A stretch of DNA of 39,334 nucleotides from Paenibacillus sp. UNC451MF. Lineage in GTDB: Bacteria > Bacillota > Bacilli > Paenibacillales > NBRC-103111. The stretch covers positions 1 to 39,334 of the forward strand of contig NZ_JMLS01000040.1 of the NCBI RefSeq assembly GCF_000686845.1. Reading direction: 5' to 3'. A program made the translations under genes and the position numbers. Below, piece by piece: positions 23,823 to 33,523 of this stretch. Positions within the stretch are counted from its first letter, which is position 1. Every line of letters starts with the position of its first letter. The notes beneath the pieces are model-generated. The model was not told where the DNA came from and did not search any database. It worked only from the letters and a program-made list of their open reading frames with translations.

Positions 23823-25427
23823 TTACTTCTTATTCATATCCTTATAAGCAGCTCTGCGTTCATCTGCTACGGCTTGCCCGCCAATTTTCAGATACTCTGC
23901 GATGATTCCATCATATGTCTTATTGAATTCATCCGGCTTAGCTAAAACCCCCTTAACGATCGCCTCCTGAGCTTTATCCCTCAGTACTTTTCCGTATTTA
24001 GTCTCGGATTCGATCGGGCGATCAAGGCGCGGAACGGTCTCTCCATCTTTAAGCGCATTTTTGATACTTTGCAAAGCTACCTCTTTATAGTCCGGGAACG
24101 AAAGGACGGTTGCTTCGAGATTTTTCTCTTGAGAGCCGAAATCCTTGCCATTAATCATGATTGCAATATCTGGGTTATTATAGAACGTTTTCTTCGCTTC
24201 GTCCGTTGTGATCGCCTTTGGTAAACCATTCTCTAACGTATAATGCTGACCTTCAATGCCGTTCGTGAGCGTAAACAGTACATCTGGCTTCGACATCCAA
24301 TCCAGATACTTTATCGCTTCCGCCGCATGCTTGCTTGTCTTCGGAATCATCATGTACATGCCGATCGGATCGTAAATCGATTTCGGTGTCTTGCCTTCCT
24401 CATTCGTAAATGGATCTATCACGATATATTCTGCACCTGGAACGTTCTTTTTTAACGTATCAAAGACATTACCAGGCCCCATCATGCTTGGATGAGCAGC
24501 TAAGCCAGTGAAAGCACCCACAAGACCGTTTGAAATATCTTGGCGGTTGGCATTTCCGTCTTTATCAAGCGCGAAATCCCGTTTAATCAAACCCTCAGCA
24601 TTCATCTTATTTATGAACTGCACGCCTTCTTTGAAGCCTGGCATCAGCACTCCGGGTATATTGGAGCCCTGCGCCGACGAAAACGCATATTTATCTTCTT
24701 CCGACATTTTCTTAACGAATGACATGATTGGAACCATACCGTCATCCGCATTGAAGTTGTACGGTATCAATTTACCGCCAGTTTGACCAGGGTCTTTCTC
24801 CTTAAACGCTTTCATCGTTTTGTAAAATTCGTCCGTCGTCTTTGGAACTGGCAATCCTAGCTTATCCAACCAATCCTTCCGAATATAGGTGGATTTAGAA
24901 AACTGCAGCGGTCTCTTAGCGGGAATTGCATATTGCTTGCCGCTAAAAATGCCGTAGGAAAGAATCTCTGTACCAAGAAACTTTTTCAAATTAGGCCCGT
25001 TTGCATCGATCAATGAGCTGAGTTCCGTTAGACCGCCACTTTTTACATAACCATTAATCGTTGATGTGTCATATGTGAATACAATATCAGGTGCATCGCC
25101 AGTCGCCATTAGCACGTTGAGCTTATCCACCTCTTGAGTTCGTGGTACCGGAACGAATTGGAGCTTGATGTTATTCGGATCTCCAAAGTTCTTCTGAATC
25201 CATTGCGTCCAAAAGTTATTATCGACGGGACCGGCACCTGCAGGCGCATTACCACGGTCGAACATCTCCACCTTCAGGGTAACGGGCTCTTTACTTGCAC
25301 TGCCTGCCGTGCTTACGGAGGTATTTGGAGCAGCCTCCTTAGCCGGACCTGAGCAAGCTGACAGCATACCCGCCAACATCACAGCGGCAGCTGAAATTCC
25401 AAACCATCTTCTTTGATTTGCTTTCAT
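23823..25427 (-). CDS. Sugar-binding lipoprotein, YtcQ/LipO type (second binding protein)
   Basis: 534 aa. Lipoprotein signal with MLAGMLSACSGP (Cys about 25), then a low-complexity linker and a family-1 solute-binding domain (NNFWTQWIQKNFGDPNN, MATGDAPDIVFTYD, TYIRKDWLDKLGLPVPKT). It is a close paralogue of the 33524-35137 protein (roughly four-fifths identical by eye over the whole length, including the signal peptide). GGGAG lies before the ATG. It is expressed from promoter copy 1, separately from the permeases, so it may swap into the same transporter with a different specificity or raise binding-protein levels. Confidence 0.9.
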   Translation of the reverse strand: MKANQRRWFGISAAAVMLAGMLSACSGPAKEAAPNTSVSTAGSASKEPVTLKVEMFDRGNAPAGAGPVDNNFWTQWIQKNFGDPNNIKLQFVPVPRTQEVDKLNVLMATGDAPDIVFTYDTSTINGYVKSGGLTELSSLIDANGPNLKKFLGTEILSYGIFSGKQYAIPAKRPLQFSKSTYIRKDWLDKLGLPVPKTTDEFYKTMKAFKEKDPGQTGGKLIPYNFNADDGMVPIMSFVKKMSEEDKYAFSSAQGSNIPGVLMPGFKEGVQFINKMNAEGLIKRDFALDKDGNANRQDISNGLVGAFTGLAAHPSMMGPGNVFDTLKKNVPGAEYIVIDPFTNEEGKTPKSIYDPIGMYMMIPKTSKHAAEAIKYLDWMSKPDVLFTLTNGIEGQHYTLENGLPKAITTDEAKKTFYNNPDIAIMINGKDFGSQEKNLEATVLSFPDYKEVALQSIKNALKDGETVPRLDRPIESETKYGKVLRDKAQEAIVKGVLAKPDEFNKTYDGIIAEYLKIGGQAVADERRAAYKDMNKK

Positions 25428-25566
25428 GTTCTAACTCCCTTTCTGTTCTTGTTTACATGTATGTTCCACCTCTACAAAGAGAGGGGTCGACCCAAATCTT
25501 GAATACGATTTCAAAACTCAAGTTCAGATCAGTCATCCACAATATAAATGAAGTACTCCGTTCAAA

Positions 25567-25596
25567 ACAATAGTTTGATTTCCGTCGACTGTTCAA
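25567..25596 (-). promoter_or_regulatory. Regulon promoter, copy 1 (binding protein 2)
   Basis: On the minus strand: -35 TTGAAC (25591-25596), an 18-bp spacer containing GTCGACGGAAATCAAAC, -10 TATTGT (25567-25572). The block around it, from the preceding CAAGGG to the -10, is nearly identical in all four copies in the window. Start of transcription should be near 25560, giving a leader of about 130 nt. The conserved spacer is longer than a promoter needs and is likely the operator. Confidence 0.75.
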
Positions 25597-25631
25597 ATTC
25601 CAAAACCCTTGATATGACTGGCATTGACGGC

Positions 25632-25667
25632 AAAAAAAGAACGCCTGTCTCAAAAATACAGGCGTTC
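25632..25667 (-). terminator. Terminator of the regulator gene
   Basis: GAACGCCTGT (25639-25648) pairs with ACAGGCGTTC (25658-25667), followed on the minus strand by T7 (25632-25638). Confidence 0.92.
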
Positions 25668-25701
25668 CCAACTGCAATTAGATTCGATTCGTTAACAAAT
25701 C

Positions 25702-25722
25702 AAAAAAAAAAAACGGGGGGGG
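25702..25722. other. Homopolymer tract A12-C-G8
   Basis: Twelve A, one C and eight G lie between the regulator stop (25725) and its terminator. The tract is outside the coding region, so slippage would not change the protein. It may also be a sequencing-sensitive spot. Confidence 0.8.
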
Positions 25723-25724
25723 CA

Positions 25725-27968
25725 TCATTCTTCCTCCGAAAAAGTTTTCGTTTGAGACTCCCTGTACTGTCCTGGTGACAAGCCAACGATCTTCTTGAAA
25801 ACCTTAATAAATGAAGTCGGAGTCAGATATCCAACCTTTTCCGAGATCTCCTGTACGGGTGCCTCAGACTCGCAAAGTAGCTTCTTAGCATATTCGATTC
25901 TTAATTCGAGAAGAAAGTCCGTAAAATTTTGACCAAAGCTTTCTTTAAACAACTGGCTTAAATATTTGGAATTGATTTGAAAAAGGTCGCTCAGCATCGT
26001 AAGGGAAAGATTCGGGTCCATAAAATGCTCCGCTACATAATCGCGAATTTGCCTCATCAGCGTATTGTAGCGGCGGCTCTGGGCAAGCTCCCCAAGCTGA
26101 CCGGCCAGCTGCTCCAAAGCTGTTTGGAAACAAGCTTCAAGCTGCATTAGAGTATCCGATTGTTCAATCGCGAGAAGCAAGCCCGGCTTGGCTTTTCGTA
26201 GCCAATCCTCTACTTCAAGCTGTGCTCCTTCCAGCTCGTATTCGAGATGGAAGATAAAGTAGTGCAGCAAACGATCGACATCGTCTTTACCAAGATGATG
26301 CAAGGTCATCATGCCGAACAGTCTCTTCAGCTCATTCATCCAATTAGGTTCCGACATCCGAAGCATACGGACAATCGTTCGAATGGTGTCTAGATAGTCG
26401 AATAGTTCTCCATCGTGCTTCCTTGTAATTTCAACCCCGGCAATTACTTGATTTGTACCGCGTGTTACTTTATGGCTAACAGCCTCTGCTGCTGCTTTAA
26501 ATGAGCCGCCGATGGCAGATTCCTCGTCGGCGGCCGTACCGACGCCAATCGTAACCGTGAATTCAAGGTGCTCCTCGACCCAAGACCGAATTTGTTCCGA
26601 GATTTGAAGCACACGATGCTCCAATGACCCGTTTTCCTCTGAAATGAGCAGGAAGACAAGCAGATTTTTCGAAATCCACTCCACCACGATCCGCTGGCCA
26701 TTCTGCTCCGCGACTTCAACAGCAACACTGCTGATAATAAATTTGAACAACGATTGGTCACTTGGATTATAGTTCAGTCCGAATTTGACATAGTGGTCAA
26801 GCTCCAGCACAGCTACAATAAAATAACCTGCCTCTAGCCCGAAATGATGCCGTTCCTGCTCCCACGAAACGGGATCGCCTTCATATTCCTCCTTTAATAA
26901 CATTTGCAGAAACTGCTGTCTTCGAATGACCGAGTGTTCCTGCTGTTTTTCTTGAAAAGCCATATTATTCGTAATTAAGCGTTCAATCGCGTTATCAATA
27001 AAAGCAAATTCATTTTTATTTTCTTTCTGATCAGGAGCCTTGATGGCCGAAGAAAAATGGTTGATCCGTTGTAAAATCGCTTCGATCGGCTTATAGCTTC
27101 TGCGGGTAACGTAAAAGGTCGCCCCAACCGCAAAGACGATTGCCCCGAGGGCCAAAAGGATCCAGACCGTGCTTCCATGAAACAGGAAATCCAGCAGTTT
27201 GCCGCCTTTGATGCCTATTCGGTACGTCCAGCCCGTATAATCCGAAACGACGTTAGCAATAAGATTATTCTGAGAAGCTGCCGGGCTTTTCTCGTCGAAG
27301 AATGGCTTTCCCTGGGCATCGAACAGTTCCGCTACCGTTAATTTCTGGTCGATCATTTGTTTAATATAAGATTCAATCGAAGACACCCTAATGTTAATAA
27401 TTAAATAACCTAGACTTCCGGAATCGCGGGGAATTTTCAACCCTAACGAAATAACGCTTACTGATGGGGGAGACTTTATCCCTTCACTTTCTTTAAGCCT
27501 CGGTGAAGTCCAAACTCCCGTCAGCAAAAGCTCCTTCGAGCTGCGAATATAGCTTTGATCGGGGAATTGATCAATGGGCCGCATCGTGGTTTGATCGAGC
27601 ACCATACCATCCTTTGCCCGATATACGTATATGGAATCGATAAGCCCATATCGAACTTTAAGATTGCTAAGTAAATTAGAAATGTCGAATGCCATTCCCC
27701 AATCCAAAGGCCCATCCAGAAACTGCTGCAATTCATCGTTCGTTTCCACCATTTTCTGAGCATCGACGGAAATGTTTTTCAAAGAACTATCCACCGTGTT
27801 CTCAATAAATGCAGCCGTTACCTGGTTTGCCTGAATCGCATTACGAACATTATTTTGATTGATGATGGCAATGAAAATAATGATCAGCATACTAGCCGTG
27901 ACAAATAGAATGGGAAGGTACGAAAGCAGCATCCTATTGATGTAATGATTATTACCGATCTTCATCAT
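25725..27968 (-). CDS. Membrane-anchored AraC/YesN-type transcription regulator
   Basis: About 747 aa. Membrane helix 1 (about 15-38), an extracytoplasmic Cache-like sensor (about 40-265), membrane helix 2 (about 275-297) with a short HAMP-like linker, a cytoplasmic region with a degenerate GGDEF-like or helical part, and a C-terminal AraC domain (last ~100 residues): LTMLSDLFQINSKYLSQLFK, then VQEISEKVGYLTPTSFIKVF and GLSPGQYR. One-protein sensor-regulators of this type in Paenibacillus respond to external oligosaccharides and act on nearby transport genes. ATG 27968 (or 27965) follows AAGG; an in-frame ATG at 28034 would add a poor N-terminal extension. It lies inside the regulon and is driven by promoter copy 2, so it is probably autoregulated. 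Confidence 0.88.
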   Translation of the reverse strand: MMKIGNNHYINRMLLSYLPILFVTASMLIIIFIAIINQNNVRNAIQANQVTAAFIENTVDSSLKNISVDAQKMVETNDELQQFLDGPLDWGMAFDISNLLSNLKVRYGLIDSIYVYRAKDGMVLDQTTMRPIDQFPDQSYIRSSKELLLTGVWTSPRLKESEGIKSPPSVSVISLGLKIPRDSGSLGYLIINIRVSSIESYIKQMIDQKLTVAELFDAQGKPFFDEKSPAASQNNLIANVVSDYTGWTYRIGIKGGKLLDFLFHGSTVWILLALGAIVFAVGATFYVTRRSYKPIEAILQRINHFSSAIKAPDQKENKNEFAFIDNAIERLITNNMAFQEKQQEHSVIRRQQFLQMLLKEEYEGDPVSWEQERHHFGLEAGYFIVAVLELDHYVKFGLNYNPSDQSLFKFIISSVAVEVAEQNGQRIVVEWISKNLLVFLLISEENGSLEHRVLQISEQIRSWVEEHLEFTVTIGVGTAADEESAIGGSFKAAAEAVSHKVTRGTNQVIAGVEITRKHDGELFDYLDTIRTIVRMLRMSEPNWMNELKRLFGMMTLHHLGKDDVDRLLHYFIFHLEYELEGAQLEVEDWLRKAKPGLLLAIEQSDTLMQLEACFQTALEQLAGQLGELAQSRRYNTLMRQIRDYVAEHFMDPNLSLTMLSDLFQINSKYLSQLFKESFGQNFTDFLLELRIEYAKKLLCESEAPVQEISEKVGYLTPTSFIKVFKKIVGLSPGQYRESQTKTFSEEE

Positions 27969-28083
27969 CCCCACCCTTATCATTCGAGTTAACCATACTA
28001 TACATAAATTGTGTTGAAAGACACAACAGACCAATTTCAGACAAAGGAATCACCTCCACTATATGAGAAGTGTTCCAGAATAC

Positions 28084-28113
28084 ACAATAGTTCGATTTCC
28101 GTCTATAGTTCAA
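28084..28113 (-). promoter_or_regulatory. Regulon promoter, copy 2 (regulator gene)
   Basis: Minus strand: -35 TTGAAC (28108-28113), 18-bp spacer, -10 TATTGT (28084-28089). Spacer is the most diverged of the four (ATAGACGGAAATCGAAC instead of GTCGACGGAAATCAAAC), which may tune autoregulation. Transcription would start near 28077, about 110 nt before the ATG. Confidence 0.72.
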
Positions 28114-28155
28114 ATTCCAGATTCCTTGTTATTACAAGCTTTTTACCTCAAATAG

Positions 28156-28187
28156 AAAAAAACGCCCTTCTTGAAATGACGGGCGTT
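28156..28187 (-). terminator. Terminator of the permease-hydrolase operon
   Basis: AACGCCC (28161-28167) pairs with GGGCGTT (28181-28187), followed on the minus strand by T's (28156-28162). It is about 17 bp beyond the GH115-like stop. Confidence 0.85.
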
Positions 28188-28203
28188 CCGACTGCTTATT
28201 CTG

Positions 28204-30267
28204 TTACACACCGAACCAATCGGCCAGCTTTTGGGCTAGCTCGTCATCCGACAGGGGATTGCGGTGCGTGTTTTCCAAATAAATATATTTCTCTGTTTCC
28301 GGCATGATAAATTCCTTATACCACAAGAAGAAGTCCGGGCTGTCCCCGTGCATGCGGAGCCAGCGGCGGAGCGTGTCCATATTTTGCACCGTGCTACTGA
28401 TATTCGTCAGCCAATCCGCCCGAAAGAAATGAGACCATTTCCCGTGTTCGGCTTGCTTCAGCGCAGCAAGGCCCTTCTCGTACTTCCACATCGCCTGTGA
28501 AGCATAAACGAACGCCAGCGGGAAATTTCCCATCCGGTAGGCGGAGTACGATTTTCCTAGCTTATCGAAGCCCTCGCAGCCTGATAAATGCATCTCTACG
28601 TGCAACTGCAAGTGATCCTTCAGCCGAAGCCGGTCCGGTTCCGCAAGGCCTGGAAGCTGACTTTCGATCGGCTCGAGCAGTTCGAGCCAACCAGGAACGG
28701 CATCGGCGCACTTCCGTCGAAACCACTCCACTTGATCCGGAAAATTGATTTCCCCTGTCGCCCAATACAACGCGCCAAGCGGTTGATCAGATCTCCCTTG
28801 AAGCCAATGACCGACGATTCTGCGGGCCGGATGGTGATAGAACTCGTCTCCCGCCCGGTCGTCTTCGTTCGGACCGTATAGAATCGTTTTGCGAGCATAG
28901 TCACGGTATAGTTCGGCGATTTCTACCGAACCGGTGGGGAACATCCGGTTAACAAAAGTACGAAGGTGCTCTTCCGCATCCACTTCTCCCCCCAGCCAAA
29001 GTTCGCGCACCAAATCTAGCGTATAGATATGAGGCCGGATGTTGCCGCTATTGACTAGAAGGTAATCCTTTGCGCCAGCCTGGAAAGCCCCCTCCAGCTC
29101 ATCTCTAATGAAGCTGGTCGGCGATGGGAACAAAGCCAAGTGATTAGAAGCTTGCAGATCGTGAAACGTCACATGGTAGTAAATACCATGCTTGCCTTTG
29201 TCTTTAGGGCCGGGTAAGGAAGGAATGCGCAAGTTCTCGTTGTTATTACGGCGGGAAACCATTTTTCCGTACCCGTTATCCGCCCAAATCTTGATAATAT
29301 CGTCCGGAATGCTGATATGACCTGCTTTATATAATTCCGCGATCTCACCATACAATGCCACACTGCACTTGGGATCAGGCACCTTGCCTCGAATCATTTC
29401 ATATTGTTTGCGCACGACGCGGCTAATCATTTCACCACGCTTTTGCGGCGTGTCGAATGCAGGATCCTTTGCCCAGAAAGGCTCATCTCCTTGCCCACGG
29501 AAGGAAAGAACCCAAACAATGTTACGGTCCTTCTGCTTCTCGATCGCTTCTTCCCACAAGGTTTCGAACAACTCCGGGTTTTCTTGATAGCTTGCCTTCT
29601 TTCCGGGATAGGCCCGCAGAAACATCTCGGCTCCCAGAGGCTCGGCATGATGGTGTGTGACCCAAAGTCCCATCTCGGCGGCCAGATCGGCATGAATTCC
29701 ATGCTTCGGTAGATCGGTACCGGGGATGACCATATTTCCGCCACAGCGCAGCAACGTCTCAAATACTGGCTGCCATACCTCACGAGTCGGAGGATAATCT
29801 TCCTTCCACCCGATCAGACACACCTCGTCGTTGACGAACCAACCACGGAATCGAACAGCCGGCTCAAACGAATCATAATCATTAGTCGGAAGTTCTATAT
29901 GGCTGCACCGTTTGGGAGGCAAGTCCGCCCAAAACCAGAGCGGATCAACGCCGAGATGCTTTCCGCTATACTCGAGCATGCCGTAAACCAAGCCGAGATC
30001 GTCCTTCGCAGCAATATGCAACTCGGTTCTTCCACCATCCATGATAAACCGAAAACAAAATGCCTCCGGCCAATCCGGACATCTTTCCTCAGGTACCGCA
30101 TAGCGGAACACGACGTCAGCATGCTCCTCCTCCCCTAAAACCGAGGTCGGTACCGTACCCAGAACCTGTTCATGGTCTCTCTTCACCATTTCCCAAGCAT
30201 GGCGAACCGGCGAAGTTGGATTGTTCGGGATGCGGTAAATTGTTTTCCGGTCAATGCTAAATGCCAA
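28204..30267 (-). CDS. Glycoside hydrolase family 115-like (alpha-glucuronidase type)
   Basis: About 687 aa. No signal peptide, so cytoplasmic. Family marks: FRGWFVNDEV (about 139-148, the GH115 R-G-x-x-x-N-D-E motif), NIVWVLSFRGQGDEPFW, IIKIWADNGYGKMVSRR, and GIYYHVTFHDLQASN (equivalent to the GGxG-x-YYH-x-x motif). GH115 enzymes remove terminal alpha-1,2-linked glucuronic acid or 4-O-methyl-glucuronic acid. Usual family members are about 700-1000 aa; a C-terminal extra domain seen in some seems absent. The TTG at 30267 is chosen over ATG 30285 because AGGAG lies 7 nt before it, and the ATG has no ribosome site. It is the last gene of the operon. Confidence 0.8.
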   Translation of the reverse strand: MAFSIDRKTIYRIPNNPTSPVRHAWEMVKRDHEQVLGTVPTSVLGEEEHADVVFRYAVPEERCPDWPEAFCFRFIMDGGRTELHIAAKDDLGLVYGMLEYSGKHLGVDPLWFWADLPPKRCSHIELPTNDYDSFEPAVRFRGWFVNDEVCLIGWKEDYPPTREVWQPVFETLLRCGGNMVIPGTDLPKHGIHADLAAEMGLWVTHHHAEPLGAEMFLRAYPGKKASYQENPELFETLWEEAIEKQKDRNIVWVLSFRGQGDEPFWAKDPAFDTPQKRGEMISRVVRKQYEMIRGKVPDPKCSVALYGEIAELYKAGHISIPDDIIKIWADNGYGKMVSRRNNNENLRIPSLPGPKDKGKHGIYYHVTFHDLQASNHLALFPSPTSFIRDELEGAFQAGAKDYLLVNSGNIRPHIYTLDLVRELWLGGEVDAEEHLRTFVNRMFPTGSVEIAELYRDYARKTILYGPNEDDRAGDEFYHHPARRIVGHWLQGRSDQPLGALYWATGEINFPDQVEWFRRKCADAVPGWLELLEPIESQLPGLAEPDRLRLKDHLQLHVEMHLSGCEGFDKLGKSYSAYRMGNFPLAFVYASQAMWKYEKGLAALKQAEHGKWSHFFRADWLTNISSTVQNMDTLRRWLRMHGDSPDFFLWYKEFIMPETEKYIYLENTHRNPLSDDELAQKLADWFGV

Positions 30268-30296
30268 AGTAAGTCTCCTCTCCATCCAAGCCTGCA

Positions 30297-30338
30297 GAGA
30301 ATCGCCGGCTCCCCCTAAAAGGCCCCCCGGCGATTCTC
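30297..30338 (-). other. Intercistronic hairpin between GH106-like and GH115-like genes
   Basis: GAGAATCGCCGG (30297-30308) is a perfect 12-bp inverted repeat of 30327-30338, with an 18-nt loop. There is no T-run, so it probably stabilises or processes mRNA rather than terminating. GH106 and GH115 are otherwise 80 bp apart in the same direction. Confidence 0.7.
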
Positions 30339-30349
30339 CTTCGACATAT

Positions 30350-33300
30350 CTAGTTTGTTTTTCTCTTATAAATTTCCGGCTCTCTTAAGATTCCAACTGC
30401 CTTAAGCTGGTACTGATAAGAGAAGCTTTCATTAACTGTCCGCCATGAAGCATCACCGTACCATCTCAGCTGCTCGTCGGCCAGATGAAGCTGTCCAAAT
30501 GAATTGATTCTGCTTCCAAAAGCCTCCAAAACGACTCTGTGCTTCCCTTTTCCCAGATATCCAAGCGATGCGCGGTAAGGCGAGTATGCAATCGTTCCCG
30601 TTCTCTTTCCGTCCACGCTGACGCCGATAAGAGGCGCGCGGAATTTGGTGATTCCTACCTCGTACTCGCCTGTTTCCTCCACTTCAAATTCGAATTCATA
30701 TCGAACATTCCCACCGTAGAACGGCAGCCCCTGTCCACATATATCGCTAAATCCGAGTTTTTCAGGCAACCTTATAACGGAGGCCATATTTCCGACAGCC
30801 TTCACCCCGAAATCGCCGAGCAGATACATATTTTCTACGTTGAAATGAGACGCATAGGCTATTTTCACATGAATATTCAGCTCTCCGGCAGATACCGGCA
30901 TCATGGCAAACCTACGGATGCTCTCATCCACATAAAATCCGCAGTCTTTCAGCTCTGCCTTAACGCCGTTCACAATGATTTCCGTCATTTCCGGCTGCTC
31001 TAACGCCAGATACCATTCATCAAGACCGGCTTCCAGCTCAACCTTGAAATGCAGTTCAAGCACATGCTCCGGCTTTTCCTTCGAATTGGCAAACGGCTGG
31101 GCTACTCTCTCATAGCGAATTGGCATCCCAAGCTGCTGGCGGAGCTTATTGTCCAGGCGAAGCAGCTCTTCTACTGGCTGCCAATTCCCGCTATCCAGAC
31201 GGTATTCCGCCATATCGAGCACAAGCACATTCGGCTCGGAAAGCGAGTAGTTCGCCGGATTCACAATGGTTTTCACGTTTTCCCACTCAGCGAGATTTGC
31301 TGCATCCACGATTTCCGCTGCGCATGCTGTGGCATAAGTCTCATCGGTTCTTTTAAGCTTCAAGAGAAGACTGTCATCTTCGTGCATTCTCCATTTGAAG
31401 ACCGTGCTGCCATTGGCATAATTGACCTTTATTTCTTTCGTTGAACCAGTGTGGGTATTGTAGATCGTTACCTGCCAAGTCCCCGGAATACTGATTCTAA
31501 GCAGCTCCGAAGTTGTCAAATCCTCATTAATAATCTTTCTTCCGTTGGCAAGAAATACAAAGCGGCCCTCCTCGATTTCACGCATCTGGTATAGAATGAA
31601 ATCCGCCGTGGAACCATCGGCCTTTCTTACTTCGATATCTCTATATTTATCCAGCGCACGAACAATCCCGTTCTTCGAAAAACTTACGCGGCTACACGCA
31701 TTTGCAAATTGGCTTCCTTGCTCCGAATCACAGGCATCTACATAAGTTGGTGCCTCCCCAGCGAATACAATTTCGCCACCAGCTTCTCTGAACTGTCTCA
31801 ACGCTGAAAGCGTTGTGCTGCGAATGGTATGGCAGTTGGGAACCAAAACTACATCATAGGCCATTTCGCCGACATGGAATTTTCGGTCCGAGCTTTCCGC
31901 ATATTGATCCTTCAGCAGGGACTCACTGATAAAGTCAAAGTCCAGTTGTTCAAATAGCAACCATTCGATGACACCTTGAAAATTCTTTTCGAGCTCATCC
32001 CGCATTCTCTTCGTGTGTTCATTCGGCCCTGTATATAGCCAGAAGGTTTCCACCGGATGAATCACGCCTATGCGGACACGCGGCTTTCCACTCGTCAAAG
32101 CTACATTGACTCTAGCAAAGTGCTCTTCAACCATCGCATATTCTTTATACCAAGGCGATTGGTAAAAAATCGATGCCGGCCAGTCTCGTTTGGCCGCACC
32201 CGCCATGCTCATCCAGGCCAAATGATGAACTCTGAGGGTAACGCCCAGCGCCGCCTGCCAATCCCCCCCCAGCTTATGTCTTCTGAAATCCAGATCCCAA
32301 TTCGTAGCGCCGTAGAGTTCGGACATAAGACCTTCCCGTCCATACTGATGCGCCGCACTCTGCGCTTGCTTAGCGGTAGAATATACCCGATCATCGCATA
32401 ATACATCGATACCCGGGAGTCCGAAGCTCCGGTAAAACCGCATCGCCTCACCGAGTTCCGCTGTCTGGGCGAGCAATGTATCTTCACTCTTCATGTGCCC
32501 GGTCATGGTGATTCCATGCTCCTCACACCATGCGCCTATGGTATCGGCAAAGGCAGTGACAAACATTTCCGCTACAATATCACGGTACCGGTATTTCGCC
32601 GTGGAAGATTTTCCATCCGGACGCTCCCATACCAGTTGCGGGAAGATCTCGAAAAAGTCATCTCCATACCGCTCCTTATACACCTCAGCTACTTTTTCGG
32701 TGAAGGGGTAAGTAACGCCTTCCTTAGCCTCTGCATATCCCAGAAAGGTATTACGCGTAAGCTGCGCCTCATCTGTAAAAATCGACGGAACCACACTGCC
32801 GAATTCCTCTCCGATTTCCCTGTAGTACAATTCATGGGTCGTTTCAACAAAACGCTTGATCGCTTCCGGATTCATTACATCTACATAGGATTCATGGTTA
32901 AACCAAGGTAGCTTCGGCCGGAGCTCCAGATACAAATCCCATACATTTGCACCTTCCTCGCCTTGCTTGAGAATCCGCCAGGAAGTTAAATATCCGTTTA
33001 CCAGTGTAATATCGTAGCTGATTAACAGCGTCTTCTCATTCGAAGACCGTTCGGGATCATAGATTCTGGTATCTCCGGACCGCGGCATCAGAACCAAGTG
33101 TCTGCCGCGAAAGCGTTCTTCTTTCGTCGCTATTCCGCCCGCAAATCCGGAAGGCCAGCGATCCTCGTCATATAAATAGACAAGCAGATTCTCTTGCTTC
33201 GCTTTCTCAACGCTGAGCTTGACAGCATCCATAAATTGTTCTCCGAGATACGGTGTGTCAAGTCCGATTCTTGCGTGGATATGGAAACCGCCCATGCCCA

Positions 33301-33436
33301 TTTCTTTAAAATAATCCACCTGCTTCAGAAGCTTTTCTTGATCCAGTTCGCAGTTCCACGACCAAAAAGGCGCACCACGATATTTCGCGGAAGGGTCTTG
33401 AAATAAAACATCGAAGTTTTTCTTATTCTGAGCCAT
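30350..33436 (-). CDS. Glycoside hydrolase family 106-like (alpha-L-rhamnosidase type)
   Basis: 1028 aa, no signal peptide. The N-terminus is the family's usual opening: YRGAPFWSWNCELDQEKLLK, then QVDYFKEMGMGGFHIHARIG and LVYLYDEDRWPSGFAGG (about 82-98). The region FTDEAQL (about 218) and TMTGHMKSEDTL (about 309) fits the catalytic barrel. The C-terminal ~300 residues are beta-rich with YEFEFEVEETGEYEVGI, a carbohydrate-binding-like sandwich typical of GH106. Members hydrolyse terminal alpha-L-rhamnose, often next to glucuronic acid. AGGAGG-like GGAGG lies 7 nt before the ATG. It follows binding protein 1 and precedes the GH115-like gene. Confidence 0.85.
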   Translation of the reverse strand: MAQNKKNFDVLFQDPSAKYRGAPFWSWNCELDQEKLLKQVDYFKEMGMGGFHIHARIGLDTPYLGEQFMDAVKLSVEKAKQENLLVYLYDEDRWPSGFAGGIATKEERFRGRHLVLMPRSGDTRIYDPERSSNEKTLLISYDITLVNGYLTSWRILKQGEEGANVWDLYLELRPKLPWFNHESYVDVMNPEAIKRFVETTHELYYREIGEEFGSVVPSIFTDEAQLTRNTFLGYAEAKEGVTYPFTEKVAEVYKERYGDDFFEIFPQLVWERPDGKSSTAKYRYRDIVAEMFVTAFADTIGAWCEEHGITMTGHMKSEDTLLAQTAELGEAMRFYRSFGLPGIDVLCDDRVYSTAKQAQSAAHQYGREGLMSELYGATNWDLDFRRHKLGGDWQAALGVTLRVHHLAWMSMAGAAKRDWPASIFYQSPWYKEYAMVEEHFARVNVALTSGKPRVRIGVIHPVETFWLYTGPNEHTKRMRDELEKNFQGVIEWLLFEQLDFDFISESLLKDQYAESSDRKFHVGEMAYDVVLVPNCHTIRSTTLSALRQFREAGGEIVFAGEAPTYVDACDSEQGSQFANACSRVSFSKNGIVRALDKYRDIEVRKADGSTADFILYQMREIEEGRFVFLANGRKIINEDLTTSELLRISIPGTWQVTIYNTHTGSTKEIKVNYANGSTVFKWRMHEDDSLLLKLKRTDETYATACAAEIVDAANLAEWENVKTIVNPANYSLSEPNVLVLDMAEYRLDSGNWQPVEELLRLDNKLRQQLGMPIRYERVAQPFANSKEKPEHVLELHFKVELEAGLDEWYLALEQPEMTEIIVNGVKAELKDCGFYVDESIRRFAMMPVSAGELNIHVKIAYASHFNVENMYLLGDFGVKAVGNMASVIRLPEKLGFSDICGQGLPFYGGNVRYEFEFEVEETGEYEVGITKFRAPLIGVSVDGKRTGTIAYSPYRASLGYLGKGKHRVVLEAFGSRINSFGQLHLADEQLRWYGDASWRTVNESFSYQYQLKAVGILREPEIYKRKTN

Positions 33437-33523
33437 ATTTTTTCCTCCGTGATGGAAAATAGAATGGGGAGCATCAAAGGCCGTCGGAAGGGCAGGCTTT
33501 CATCTCCCCATATATAAACCGGT

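Noticed and set aside
25702-25722. Homopolymer tract as a phase-variation switch of the regulator
   Set aside because: It lies after the stop codon, so slippage cannot alter the protein.
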